From Anaerolineae bacterium (GTDB lineage Bacteria > Chloroflexota > Anaerolineae > 4572-78 > J111), in the NCBI GenBank assembly GCA_022071955.1, contig JAJVIM010000022.1:290253-354252 (forward strand): DNA of 64,000 nucleotides, in the 5' to 3' direction. Both the position numbers and the translations under genes were made by a program. Below the pieces are notes generated by a model. The model searched no databases and was not told the DNA's origin. It saw nothing but the letters and a program-made list of their open reading frames with translations. Every line of letters starts with the position of its first letter. The first letter of the stretch is position 1. Of the stretch, positions 9,801 to 19,000 are shown one piece after another.

Positions 9801-10061
9801 CATTGGCAGCGCGGCCAGCAGGTGGTAAAACGGCGGCTGGTCGCTTTTGTAACCGGCCCGGTCGCGCTCGGCGGGCGTGAGCGGCAACCGGCCGTGTTCG
9901 GCGATAAAATTGGCGTATTCGTAATGGGGCAGCTCGTCCGGGCCGGTGGTCAGCGGGGCCAGCCAGGCATGCACCAGCGCCAGCGCCACGTACAGCGCCA
10001 GCAACAGCGCCACGCTGAGCGGCTCGATGATTGAGTTGGAACGGGTGATTGAGTGAGTCAT
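6771..10061 (-). CDS. GT-C/DUF2142-like membrane protein with three beta-sandwich modules
   Basis: This paralog of the gene ending at 3570 has about 1,096 residues. The first outer loop reads 'GPDELPHYEYANF', followed by 'DQPPFYHLLA'. The membrane region extends to about residue 530, then come three C-terminal beta-sandwich modules, the last with 'LIFYWRAEAIPAADYTTF' and 'SPGNYSLVVGLYDF'. The ATG at 10061 is preferred; a TTG at 10073 would add four residues. Repeat DNA inside the frame encodes 'RISESANQ' repeats and 'LLPTSYFLLP' between membrane helices (near 9337-9440) and 'NPKSKIENLKL' before the last module (7086-7125). The stop lies inside a heptamer array. It may have its own promoter at about 10123. 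Confidence 0.8.
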   Translation of the reverse strand: MTHSITRSNSIIEPLSVALLLALYVALALVHAWLAPLTTGPDELPHYEYANFIAEHGRLPLTPAERDRAGYKSDQPPFYHLLAALPMGLVNTDGPSLLKRVGDNPRRQLIERTRHAWGLYNTLDEQWPYRGEVLRWQIGRWVAIFFGLLTVLVTYLLARWFFAGRWPLALAAAAVVAFIPRFILTGSMFNYETTLAFFAALFLWLLLKISESANQRISESANHSSLVIRHFPLLPTSYFLLPFFVGLLAGLAIVSKLSAVILPLEIAIAFGLIGRSAGLGWRVWLRWLLWAALGVLLPVGLWYGFVLAQFNTVASDGLWAGLLRPLIAADSSDATTNRLLSWLTGGQAGFTAAIDNLDSGPPWAWAATFYRTFWSVGIETVQPLGLPGLIIAGALLAVAAAGLLRRWAETGARPEFGIPRLALSLLLLHLLLPIVLPLVRYATTFSLADTAQGRHMLFQAAPAFALLLVWGLVASFEFTVLSLKVAAQHATRNRENFATTFAFIPAVFLLIWSLVQAQTMSWAYLPPLPVTVQPERVPPLDQRLDAALSPEVTLLGVNTQIDPATRLLRVDMWWRAEAVSPVDYLTHLALLNAAGQPQAEWLSHPAAGRYPTRAWDPGDVVHDTAWLPLGGLAAGDYELALQLRPTAAAVPPQAAARAEPLRLGPVTVPDSTLRVFESAFPIPELGAAAGYTVWQSGRPVTRAQPFRYRETITVSLPPLPNSFDRRLQMLTHTPAGDVLAFDPVLLSDTQALFIVGPDWPGGDYHLQATLTTPQQSDVVGNSVVIAQITDRWQRQFAEPPVSHALRANFANQIELIGYDLPANRAEPGGGLPLTLYWRGLDWLGTDITIFTKLIKADDLSLHGARDRLPQEGYRTLYWAPGEVVTDPFGLPVDADAPDGIYFVNIGLYITVNGQAVSLPLVQGDTLSDVTSVNFGPVKIGATPPEFLSSLPRPSVAVNQTLGEQITLLGYSLTDEAGQSIVNPKSKIENLKLIFYWRAEAIPAADYTTFVHLRNAAGETVAQKDQPPLNGAYPTSLWEAGEVIADEVDLPLPPDLSPGNYSLVVGLYDFNTGQRLAVPGNPANEITLQQLTISDKQ
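7086..7125. repeat. In-frame GATTTTAGATTTTGG heptamer array
   Basis: Codes for 'VNPKSKIENLKL' at the same place, before the last module, as the array at 3875. Confidence 0.9.
8583..8640. repeat. In-frame GCGTGTT and AACTCAAA arrays
   Basis: Three GCGTGTT units, then AACTCAAAACT-type units, code for 'FTVLSLKVAAQHATRN' in a membrane loop. Confidence 0.85.
9337..9440. repeat. In-frame composite array: AGGAAGT, GACGAGT, GATTCGCT
   Basis: Four AGGAAGT heptamers, three GACGART heptamers and four GATTCGCT octamers follow each other and code for 'SESANQRISESANHSSLVIRHF' minus its ends, split here. The frame stays open through all three. Confidence 0.92.
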
Positions 10062-10148
10062 CAAACACAACAAAGGCCGGCCCAGGCCGACCCTATCCGG
10101 TTACGGTCAAATTAGAGGCCAAATTATACCACGCTCAACGCCAAACCG

Positions 10149-12806
10149 CTATTTCACCGTAAACGTCGCCAGCCCGGCAAAATCACCGCCGTCGCTAACC
10201 GGCAGCCGTTGGCCGGTCTCAAAATCGTAAAAACCGGTGATGAGCCGGTAGTCGCCGGGCGGCAGGCCGCCTTCCGGCAGCGGCAGACGGAAGGCATCGA
10301 CTACCACCTCGCCGGGCGACCAAAAACTGGTGGGGTACAGGCCGTTGAACGGCTGGCTGTCCCAGCCGCTGACCACCTCGCCATTTTGGTTGAGCAGTTG
10401 CAGAAAAACGGTTTGCGGCCGGCCGGTGGGGCGGATGGCCTGCCAGTGAAATACAACAGTTAATTTTGGATTTTGGAGAGTCTGCCCCGCAGTACCGGGC
10501 ATTTTGGATTTTGGATTCTCAACTCTGGACTCTGGACTCTGGACTCCGGACTCTGGATTCTGAATATCGGGCAGAGTCACACCGATGAGCCGAATCGCGT
10601 CGCCAAAGGTTGCATCGAGCGGCTGGGCCGGCAGGCGGGGATCGCTGCCATCAGCCGACACGTAAAACAAGCCCAGTTGCACCTGATCGATGCCGTCGGC
10701 GGCGGGCAGGCTGGCCGAGGGGCGCAGCGGCAGGCGCGCGCCGCTGTCCGGGTCAAAAAAGCCCAGCCGCATCAGATAGGGTCCGGGCGGGAGTTTGGGG
10801 CCAAGCCAGAGCGTGTGCTGGCTCGACAGCCGGCCGGCGGGCCGCCAGCGGTACATATCTTCGGCCACGGCCTGCCCCTCCCATTGGGTAATCGGGCTGC
10901 CGGCGCTGTCGATCACCTGCAAAAACAGGCGCTGGTCAAACGATTTATCGGTCAAACTGTGCCAGTACAAATTGAGGGTGAGCGGCTGGCCGGGGCGGGC
11001 CAGTTCCGGCGAGACCTCGTAGCCGGTAAGCTGCAATTGATCGCCCCAGTTTAAATTGATGGCCCGGCGCGGTGCGGTGTCGGTGAAAAGGGCGGTAAAT
11101 TCGGCGGGGGTGGGGGTGGGCAGCGGCAACCACTGGGCCAGCGTCCGGCCCAGCCGGTCGACAAATGGCTGCGCCTGCGGATAGGCCGCGGCCAGCGCGG
11201 CGTTGATCTGCTCCTGCTCCCCGGCCCGGGGCATGCGAGAGACCAGCACCTGCCCCCGGCCTGCTTCGTCGCGGGTAAGCAGCGCCAGCGCCGGCGAATC
11301 GGGAATGTTGGCTACGTACAGCAACTGGAATCGCTCCGGCACCAGCAAAATACTGGTTGGCCGGCTGGCGGGTGCGGGCAGCGAGTCAACTTCGGTAAAG
11401 GCATCGCCCAGCAAAAAACGGGTGGTGGGGTGGGCGTACAGGTAAAATGGAATAATAACGTCTTGACTGCGGGTCAGCTCGATGATCTGGCTGGTCAAAT
11501 CGGCCAGCGGCCCGTTGTACTCTTTGTACACTTCGGGGTGATTGGCCCAGCGCCAGAAATAATCGTAGCCGTTGATCACGCCGGTCAACCCAATCAACAG
11601 CGCCGCAGTGACCCCAAAATGGCGCGCGCTAAAGGTCGATCCCCGGCGAGTGAGCCGCAGCAGCCAGCGGGCCAACTGAACCGTGCCCAGCGTGACCACA
11701 ACAATGTATAACGGCTGCAAGCCGATGGGTCGCAAACTGTGAACCGGCGGCGAGGCCAGCAGCGCCGGCAGCCACAACACGCCAAAACCGATGAGCAGCA
11801 ATTGTGTTTCGGGGCGTTTGAGCCGGCCGGGGTGCAGCAAATGAATCAGCCCCAGCCAAAAGAGGGGGATTTCCAGCCAGCCGAGCATCGCCCGGCCCGG
11901 CAGGTGATGGCGGTACAGTTCGTGGCCGGCGCCTAAAAACAGGCTGATCGCGGTGAGCAGGTGTGCCGCCGCTTGCGCCAGCGTTCTCGGCGCAAAAAAA
12001 ACGTCGCCGGTGCGGGAGGAAAAGGCCGATGGATTGTCGATGTAAAACAGCCCGAGCGGCAAAAAGACCAGCGCCGCCACCAACCCGGTCAGCGCCATCC
12101 CCAGCCAAAAAGGCAGCAGCCGGGCGCGGGCCTGCCGCCACAACAGCAGCGACCAGAGCAACGCCAGCAGCCCAATTACCAGCGGCAGCAACCGGGCCGG
12201 CAGGTAGGTGTACTGGGCCAGCCCAAAAAACAGGCCGGCCAGGGCAAACAGGCCGAAACTTTTTGTGCGGCCGGCCGCCGGTTCGGCGCGGACGCATTGG
12301 TAACCACGCAGCAAAAAATAGAGGGCCGGTATCAGCAGCAGTGGCAGCAGCACCGGCCGCAACCCGGAACGGCTGTTTTGCAGGTGCCACCAACTGACCG
12401 CCAGCCAGCCGGCCGCGGCCACTCCAAACCAGCGCCGCAGCGGACGCTCGGGCACAAACGGGGTGGCCAGCAGCCCGGCAAATCGAGCCATCAGCGGCAC
12501 AGTCAGTACCCCGGCCAGGGTAGATACCAGCCGCACGGCAAATGGTATCGGCCCCAATACGGAAATCGAGACCATCATCAGCAGGTGCAGCAGCGCCTCG
12601 CGGCCGTTATTGCCCACCACAAACGGCTGAATTTGGCCGGTTTTGGCCATCCATTCGGCATCAAGCGCGTTGTAGGCTTCATCGTACCACAGGCCGGGCG
12701 GCACATGTGGAAACTGCCACACCCGCAAAAAAAAGGCCAGCAGAATAATGCCCAGCAGCACCAGTTGAGGCAAAAACAGATTTAATCGTCGCCGGTTATT
12801 GGTCAT
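10149..12806 (-). CDS. GT39-like glycosyltransferase with two C-terminal beta-sandwich modules
   Basis: The 885-residue membrane protein has 'LWYDEAYNALDAEW' in its first outer loop (Asp42-Glu43), the classic acidic motif of PMT/ArnT-type (GT39) enzymes, followed by about ten hydrophobic helices up to about residue 430. The outer part ends in two beta-sandwich modules; the last has 'PPGDYRLITGFYDFETGQRL'. It is a more distant relative of the four close paralogs around it. A long mixed repeat (10462-10562) encodes 'NPESGVQSPESRVENPKSK' inside the last inter-module loop. The start ATG itself lies in repeat DNA. Its sugar substrate is unknown. Confidence 0.8.
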   Translation of the reverse strand: MTNNRRRLNLFLPQLVLLGIILLAFFLRVWQFPHVPPGLWYDEAYNALDAEWMAKTGQIQPFVVGNNGREALLHLLMMVSISVLGPIPFAVRLVSTLAGVLTVPLMARFAGLLATPFVPERPLRRWFGVAAAGWLAVSWWHLQNSRSGLRPVLLPLLLIPALYFLLRGYQCVRAEPAAGRTKSFGLFALAGLFFGLAQYTYLPARLLPLVIGLLALLWSLLLWRQARARLLPFWLGMALTGLVAALVFLPLGLFYIDNPSAFSSRTGDVFFAPRTLAQAAAHLLTAISLFLGAGHELYRHHLPGRAMLGWLEIPLFWLGLIHLLHPGRLKRPETQLLLIGFGVLWLPALLASPPVHSLRPIGLQPLYIVVVTLGTVQLARWLLRLTRRGSTFSARHFGVTAALLIGLTGVINGYDYFWRWANHPEVYKEYNGPLADLTSQIIELTRSQDVIIPFYLYAHPTTRFLLGDAFTEVDSLPAPASRPTSILLVPERFQLLYVANIPDSPALALLTRDEAGRGQVLVSRMPRAGEQEQINAALAAAYPQAQPFVDRLGRTLAQWLPLPTPTPAEFTALFTDTAPRRAINLNWGDQLQLTGYEVSPELARPGQPLTLNLYWHSLTDKSFDQRLFLQVIDSAGSPITQWEGQAVAEDMYRWRPAGRLSSQHTLWLGPKLPPGPYLMRLGFFDPDSGARLPLRPSASLPAADGIDQVQLGLFYVSADGSDPRLPAQPLDATFGDAIRLIGVTLPDIQNPESGVQSPESRVENPKSKMPGTAGQTLQNPKLTVVFHWQAIRPTGRPQTVFLQLLNQNGEVVSGWDSQPFNGLYPTSFWSPGEVVVDAFRLPLPEGGLPPGDYRLITGFYDFETGQRLPVSDGGDFAGLATFTVK
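10462..10562. repeat. In-frame composite array: GGATTTT and CTGGACT
   Basis: GGATTTT patches flank a non-repeat insert, followed by five CTGGACT/CCGGACT units. They code for 'NPESGVQSPESRVENPKSK' before the last module of the GT39-like gene. Confidence 0.9.
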
Positions 12807-12942
12807 TTGTTATTGGTCGTTCGATATTCGTCATTGGTTATTGGCCACCCGTTACCCGCTGATCGTAATTTCCGTTAACTCATTGCACATTGGTAATTGT
12901 TCATTGTTCATTGTTCATTGGTAATTGGTAATTGTTAATTGC
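12795..12942. repeat. Intergenic array of ATTGGTC/ATTCGTC/ATTGTTC heptamers
   Basis: About 148 bases cover the first codons of the GT39-like gene, the whole gap and the last codons of the gene starting at 15965. The middle is degenerate, while the ends hold clean units (ATTGTTC three times). Confidence 0.92.
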
Positions 12943-15900
12943 TCCAGCGCGATTTCGTTGGCCGGCTGGCCGGGCGTTGCCAGCCGCGCACCGCTCGACA
13001 GCTCGTACAGGCCAACCACCGGAGTGTACTCGCCGGGCGGAAGCTGGTCAAGCGGCAGTACCAGCTCATCGACGACCACTTCGCCGGTATCCCACAGCGA
13101 GGTAGGATAACGCCCGGCGGCGGGTGGCTGGTCTTTTTGAGCCACGGTCTCGCCGGCGGCGTTGCGCAAATGCAAAAACGTGGTGTAATCGGCGGCGGGG
13201 GTGGAGTCGGCGCGCCAATAAAGTGTGAGAGTGAGTGAGTTAGGTGAGTTTGGTGAGTTGCCCTTCGCCGACTCGCTGACTCGCTGACTCGACACATCGT
13301 ACCCCAGCAACGCAATTTGGCCGCCAAAAGTCTGGTTGACCGTATGTTGCGGCTGCGGGTTTGCGGCGATGACCTCCGGCGGCGGGCCGCCCACTTTGAT
13401 TGGGCCGAGCCGCAGCCCGGTTTGGCCGGTGGGCCGGCCATCAGCCAGCAGCGGCAGCGACACCGCGCCCTGCGGTGTGTCGCGGTACCAGCCCAAATCG
13501 ATGGTGTACACCCCCGGCGGCGCGGCGGGATCAACCGGCACGCCAAACGCGTCGGTGATTACCTCGCCGGGCGCCCACAGCAGGGTACTGTAACCATCTT
13601 TGGCCCGGCGGTCGTAGCCGCCCCACCGTCGCTGTCCGGCATCGAGCAGGTTATCAAACATTTGATAATCCTCGCCCATCGTTGCCAGCGCCTGCCAGCA
13701 AAGAGTCAGCGGCAACCGCTGGCCGGGGTCGATGCGCCGGGTGGGCAGATCGAAGCCCAGCAGCAAAATCTGGTTATTGAAATTGGCCGTTACCGGCTGC
13801 GAAATTTGAGGCGCGGTAAAACTGCGCGGCGGCAGATCAAATACGAGCTGGCCGCAGTCCCGGCCATCGACCCGCAACCGGCCAACGCTGCCCCAATTAG
13901 GCTGCACCTCAAACACGTGCACACCGCCCACCGACCGCCACGGCCCGGCTTCGCCGCCGGTCCATTGCACAACCGGCCGGCCGGCGCTGACCACCGCAAA
14001 CGGCTCGCGCTGGCGCAGCGGCGAGTGCAGCGGGCCGCCGCGAGTGGGCTGGCCGGCGCGCCACACGGCGCACGGGTCGGCGGCAGCGGGTTCGGCGGGC
14101 AGAGACACTGCGCCCAACTCCACCGGCCAGCCGACGGGGTCGGCGGCGTGGGTGAGCAGTTGCAGGCGCAACCGGCTGCCGGCGGGCAGCGGGCGGGTTA
14201 GCGGCAGAAAATGCTCGTCGCGGACAATATCGCCCGGCTCCCAGGCACGGGTGGGGTAGCGGCCATTCAGCGGCTGGCCGGCGATAAACGTCACCGGCTG
14301 GCCGGCGGCATCAAGCAGGGTCAGTTCGACCCGGACATCTTCCGGCAGCCGCGTTTCGGCCTGCCACCACAGGGTAACGGCCAGCGCCGGTTTGGCCACC
14401 GCCGGCTGCCAGTCCGCGGCCAGCAGCCGCAGCCCATCGACCGGAGTAGCCAGTTCCGAGCGCGGCAAACCGGCCGGGGGATGGGCCGTCGTCCACACCG
14501 GCAACGGGCCGGGGTAAGCCAGCGCCGCCCAACCCACCTGCCCGATCACGCTCCACAGCAACAGCCCGGCCACCACCACTGGCCTCAACCGGCCCGACCA
14601 GCGCTGCCAGCCCCACACCAGCAGCAGCGGGATGGCCGTAGCCGCCGGCAGCAAAATGTGCCGGCCCTGCACCGCTTCCACGGCATCAAATGAAATGAAC
14701 AACCGCAGCAACATCAACGGCGTCACCAGCAGCGAGTGAACCAGCAGCAACAGCAGCCAGCCCCGCCGCCGCGAATTGCTGGCGCGCCACACGCGCCACA
14801 GGCCGGCGGCGCTCAGCCCGGCCAGCCCGGTGAACGCCAGCGCCAGCCACGGCGACAACAGATACTTTTCGTTGATCCGCGCCGCCCAAAATGAATCGAA
14901 AAGGGTTTGGGCCAACTGCGGGTAATCGCGCGGGCGAGCCGGCGCGGGCAAATCGCCGCTAACCGACTGCTCGCCCAACAAAAAGGCAGTCAGGCTGATG
15001 GCGGTAGTATCGTTGCCGCCGCGCACCAGCAGTGGGGCCAGCACGCCCGCCAGCGGGCCATTTTGGTCGATGGTGTTGAAATGGTAAATAATGAAGCCAA
15101 ACCACCAACTGACCGCCAACAGCAACGCCAACCCGGCCACCACCACCCGCGCCAGTATCGCCCGGAAGCTCACCCGGCCCGATTGTCGCCACGCCAGCCA
15201 GCCAACCCACATAATTTCCAGCGGCAGCAACACCGAGGTGTATTTGGCAGTGATGGCCAGCCCGGCCAGCCCCCCGAGCGCCAGCCACCAGCGCCAGCGC
15301 GCCGGCCGGCGGAGAGCGGCAATAGCGGCCAGCAGAAACAGCGCGGTCAGCACTGCGCCCAACCCGTCATAGGTCATCACCGAGGTGTGAAAAATAAACG
15401 CCGGCATAAAACCCAGCAGCGCCGCCGCCGTTAGCGCCCGCCGGTAACGCCGGGGAAAGAGAGTCAGACTGGTGATGTACGTTAGCCCGATGAGCGCCAG
15501 CCCGCACAAAATGGAGATGGCCCGACCCACCATCCACACCGCCACCTCGCCGGCAAAAGGCCAGGATTCGTAGGCAGTGTGGACAACAAAGGCATACGAC
15601 ACGACCACGTTGTCGGCCAACTGGCGGAAGGGGTCACCGTTGACCGGACGCAGCAAACGGGTCGGTTCGATGCCGGCGCTGGCCGCGGCCACCAGCAGGT
15701 GATACAGCGGCGGGTCATCGGCTTTGGTGCCGGCTTCCTCGCGGTTTTGCCGCTCGGCGAGCGTTACCGGCAGCCGGCCGTGCTCGGTGATGAAACGGGC
15801 GTACAAAAAATGGGCGTACTCGTCGTTGCCCACGGTGAACGGAGCGATGAGGCTGTGCGCCGTGGCGGCCAGCAAATAGATCAGCAGGATGACCGCCAGC

Positions 15901-15965
15901 CGCCAGTGTCGCGCCAAAAATGAGGCGGGTAGCGGGTAGCGGGTAGCGGGTTTATGAGTGGTCAT
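12915..15965 (-). CDS. GT-C/DUF2142-like membrane protein with beta-sandwich modules
   Basis: This 1,016-residue paralog has a first outer loop 'GNDEYAHFLYARF' (Asp48-Glu49), 'DDPPLYHLLVA', about a dozen membrane helices to about residue 490, and three beta-sandwich modules. The last is 'LTLYWRADSTPAADYTTF' followed by 'PPGEYTPVVGLYEL'. The first 15 or so residues ('THKPATRYPLPASF') are encoded by a GGGTAGC heptamer array, so the native start may lie a little further in. The stop codon and last residues ('TITNYQ') lie in another heptamer array. The loop before the final module is coded by octamer and nonamer repeats (13224-13292), where other paralogs carry GGATTTT heptamers. Confidence 0.8.
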   Translation of the reverse strand: MTTHKPATRYPLPASFLARHWRLAVILLIYLLAATAHSLIAPFTVGNDEYAHFLYARFITEHGRLPVTLAERQNREEAGTKADDPPLYHLLVAAASAGIEPTRLLRPVNGDPFRQLADNVVVSYAFVVHTAYESWPFAGEVAVWMVGRAISILCGLALIGLTYITSLTLFPRRYRRALTAAALLGFMPAFIFHTSVMTYDGLGAVLTALFLLAAIAALRRPARWRWWLALGGLAGLAITAKYTSVLLPLEIMWVGWLAWRQSGRVSFRAILARVVVAGLALLLAVSWWFGFIIYHFNTIDQNGPLAGVLAPLLVRGGNDTTAISLTAFLLGEQSVSGDLPAPARPRDYPQLAQTLFDSFWAARINEKYLLSPWLALAFTGLAGLSAAGLWRVWRASNSRRRGWLLLLLVHSLLVTPLMLLRLFISFDAVEAVQGRHILLPAATAIPLLLVWGWQRWSGRLRPVVVAGLLLWSVIGQVGWAALAYPGPLPVWTTAHPPAGLPRSELATPVDGLRLLAADWQPAVAKPALAVTLWWQAETRLPEDVRVELTLLDAAGQPVTFIAGQPLNGRYPTRAWEPGDIVRDEHFLPLTRPLPAGSRLRLQLLTHAADPVGWPVELGAVSLPAEPAAADPCAVWRAGQPTRGGPLHSPLRQREPFAVVSAGRPVVQWTGGEAGPWRSVGGVHVFEVQPNWGSVGRLRVDGRDCGQLVFDLPPRSFTAPQISQPVTANFNNQILLLGFDLPTRRIDPGQRLPLTLCWQALATMGEDYQMFDNLLDAGQRRWGGYDRRAKDGYSTLLWAPGEVITDAFGVPVDPAAPPGVYTIDLGWYRDTPQGAVSLPLLADGRPTGQTGLRLGPIKVGGPPPEVIAANPQPQHTVNQTFGGQIALLGYDVSSQRVSESAKGNSPNSPNSLTLTLYWRADSTPAADYTTFLHLRNAAGETVAQKDQPPAAGRYPTSLWDTGEVVVDELVLPLDQLPPGEYTPVVGLYELSSGARLATPGQPANEIALEQLTITNYQ
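13224..13292. repeat. In-frame nonamer (GGTGAGTT) and octamer (GACTCGCT) array
   Basis: Three GGTGAGTTN units and three GACTCGCT units code for 'SQRVSESAKGNSPNSPNSL' before the last module, the same site where other paralogs carry GGATTTT. Confidence 0.9.
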
Positions 15966-16026
15966 TCGTCATTGGTCATTCGGCGTTGGTCATTCGTAAT
16001 TCGTAATTGTTCATTGTTCATTGTTC
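15924..16026. repeat. GGGTAGC array plus ATTCGTM/ATTGTTC array at a gene junction
   Basis: GGGTAGC units (15924-15951) code for the N-terminus of the gene starting at 15965; ATTCGTC, ATTGGTC, ATTCGTA and ATTGTTC units (15960-16026) fill the junction with the next gene. Confidence 0.92.
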
Positions 16027-19000
16027 CAGCGCGATTTCGTTGGCCGGGTTGCCGGGCACGGCCAGCCGCTGGCCGGTGGTGAAATCGTACAGGCCAACGA
16101 CAGGCGTGTACTGGCCCGGCGGCAAATCCGGCGGCAACGGCATGTCAATTTCGTCGGCGATGATCTCCCCCGGTTCCCACAAGCTGGTGGGGTAGCGACC
16201 GCCGCCCGGCGGCTGGTCTTTTTGGGCTACGGTCTGCCCGGCGGTGTTGCGCAGGTGAACAAAAGTGGTGTAATCGGCAGCGGGAATAGATTCGGCGCGC
16301 CAGTAAAGTTTGAGAGTGAGTGAGTTGGGTGAGTTGGGTGAGTTGCCATTCGCTGACTCGCTGACTCGCTGACTCGATACATCGTACCCCACCAACGTAA
16401 TTTGCCCGCCGAGGGTTTGGTTGACGGCGTGCTGCGGCTGCGGATTAGCCGCCACTGCGCCCGGCGGCGGCCCGCCGATTTTTACCGGCCCGGCGACTAC
16501 CGCAGTGGTATTGGTGGGCTGGCCATCTGTGACCAGCGGCAGGTAGCTCAGTGAGCCATCTTTGGTGTACAGCCCCACGTGGATAGCGTATACGCCGGGC
16601 GGGGCGGTGGGCTGCACCGGCAGCACAAACTCATCGAGCACCACCTCGCCAATGGCCCACAGCATGGGGCTGTTGAAACCGGCGGCGTAGCGGTCAACGC
16701 TGCCAAACGGCTGCCGGGCCGCATCGAGCAGCACGGCAAAAGTGACGGCATCGGGCTGCACCGGAGCCAAACTGCGCCAGGCCAGCGTTAGCGGCACCCC
16801 GCCGCCCGGTTCGGCGCGGCGCTGCGGCAGGGCATAACCGATCAATTCAATTTGATTGGCAAAGTTAGCGTTAATTGGCGTCCAACCGGGCCGGATTACC
16901 AGCTCCGGCGGCAGATCGAACAGCCGCTCCGGCGCGGCTACGGCCAGCACCGGCCGGTCGGTGGACCGGCCATCGGGCGCGGTGAGGCGGTAATCGCCGC
17001 CGGGCCACTCCGGGCCAATCACAAAAATGGCGGTGGCATCGCTGACGGCCACAGGCGAACGGGCGCGGTTATCGGGGCCAAGCAGCGCCCATTTTGGATT
17101 TTCGAGGTTGGATGTTGGATTTTGAAATGACAGGGCGATAGTTTGCCGGGCGCGGGCCGGAGAGTCATCAAGCCAGAGACGATACGACCAGTCACCCAGC
17201 GAGTCCGCGCCGGCGATGGGTTGCTGCCGGCCCAGATCAAACTGAATGAGCGACAGCGGGCCGGCGGTCACCGGGTCGGGGTCGGCCTCGTGCAGCAGAT
17301 TGAGCTGAATCTGGTAGGTGTTGGCCGGCACCGCGGCCAGCGGCAACGGCAGCACATCGCGGACAACATCGCCGGGGTCCCAGGCGCGGCTGGGGTAGCG
17401 GCCGTTGAGCGGGTGGCTGAGCCAGGTAAAATGGGACCGGCCGGCGGGATCAAGCAACTGTACCTGCACCCGGTAATTTTCATTGACAGGGGCCAGCGCC
17501 CGCCAAAAAAGCGTTAAATTGATGATGGCCTGTTCGGGGTCGGGCTGAAAATCGTAACCCAGAAATTCAATCTGGTCGGTGAACCGGTATTTGAGCGGCT
17601 GCGGAATGCTGGCGGCGCTGAAGGTAGTGGTCTGCACCGGCAGCGGCGCGGGATAGACGCGGGCCATGTAGGCCAGTTGCCAGCCGGACCAGAGCAGCAG
17701 GATGAGCGCGGGGAGAATAGCGAACACTTGCGCCGGCGCGAAGTGCAGGTGTAGCGAATGGCGGGTGGCGAGTGGGGAGTGAGGGGTGAGGAGTGAGGCG
17801 GGTTGCGGGTTGCGGGTTGCGGGTTGGGTCATTGACTCGCTTTTTCGCTGGCTCGCGCTGCCGCTGACTCGCTCATTCGCCCACACACCGATGTGCAGCC
17901 AGCCGAGCGCCAGCAAAATGGGGATGGCCTGCGCGGCCGGGTAGAGGATGTGCCGGCCCTGGCCGGTTTCCAAAATGTTATAGGTGAGAAAAAAGCGCAA
18001 AACAGGAAACGGCAGCAGCAGCAGCACAATCAAGGCCAGCACGCCGAGCGTGAGGCGCGCGGCGGAATCGGCGGCGCGCCAGGCGCGCCACAGGCCGGCC
18101 AGCGCCAGCAGGCCAAACACCAGCAGCAGCAGGTAGGCCCACGGCCAGAGCGGGTCGTGTTCCAGCACCGGCACGCCCCAAAAGGTGTGAAACAGGTAGG
18201 CCCACCAGCCGGCAAAACTGCCTTCGGCAACCGCGCCGGGGCGCAGCGGGCCGCTAAAATCGCTGCCGCCAAAAAACGAAAAAACGCGGCGCATGCTTAC
18301 GTCCGGGCCGCTGGCCAGCAGCGGGCTGAGCAGGCCAAAAAACCAGCCATCGCGCTGAACGGTGTTGAAATGGTAACCAATCCAGCCAAACCACCAGCTT
18401 GCGCCCAGCAGCACAAACAGCCAGCTCACCAGCAGCCGGCCCAGCGCCCGCGACCAGCGCCAGCCGTGTTTGGCTCGAACCCAGGCCAGCGGCAGCAGCG
18501 CCAGCGGCAGCAGGCCGGTGCTGTACTTGGTGGCTATCGACAGCCCCAGCAGCAGCCCCAGCGTCGCATCGAGCCACCAGTGATTGTGGCCGCGCAAAGC
18601 GCGGAGCAGCAGCCAGATGAACGCCGCCGACAGCAAAATAAACAGGCTGTCATCGCCCAGCATGGCCGAGGTAAACACAAAACGGGGCGTAAAAGCCAGC
18701 AGCGCGGTCACAAGCAGGGGCGCAGAGGGATGGGAGAGCAGGGGTGAAAAAACAGCGCTCCGGCGCAACTCCAGCGCGGTCAGATAGGTAAACAGCAGCC
18801 CCCCGGCGGCAAAGACAATCGACATAAAACGGCCAATATGCCAGGCCAAAATGCCGTCCTGCCAGGGCCAGTTGGCGTCTTCGGTGTAAATGATGAGGCG
18901 GGGATAGAAGATTTCGCCCACCAGCCGGCGGCGCGGCGATTCGCCCACGTCTTTGAGGTGGGGCCGGCTGGTATCGAGCGGGCTGACAACCCAACCAACG

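Noticed and set aside
12795..16026. CRISPR array
   Set aside because: The units are 7-9 bp in direct tandem without unique 30-40 base spacers, and no cas gene is present.
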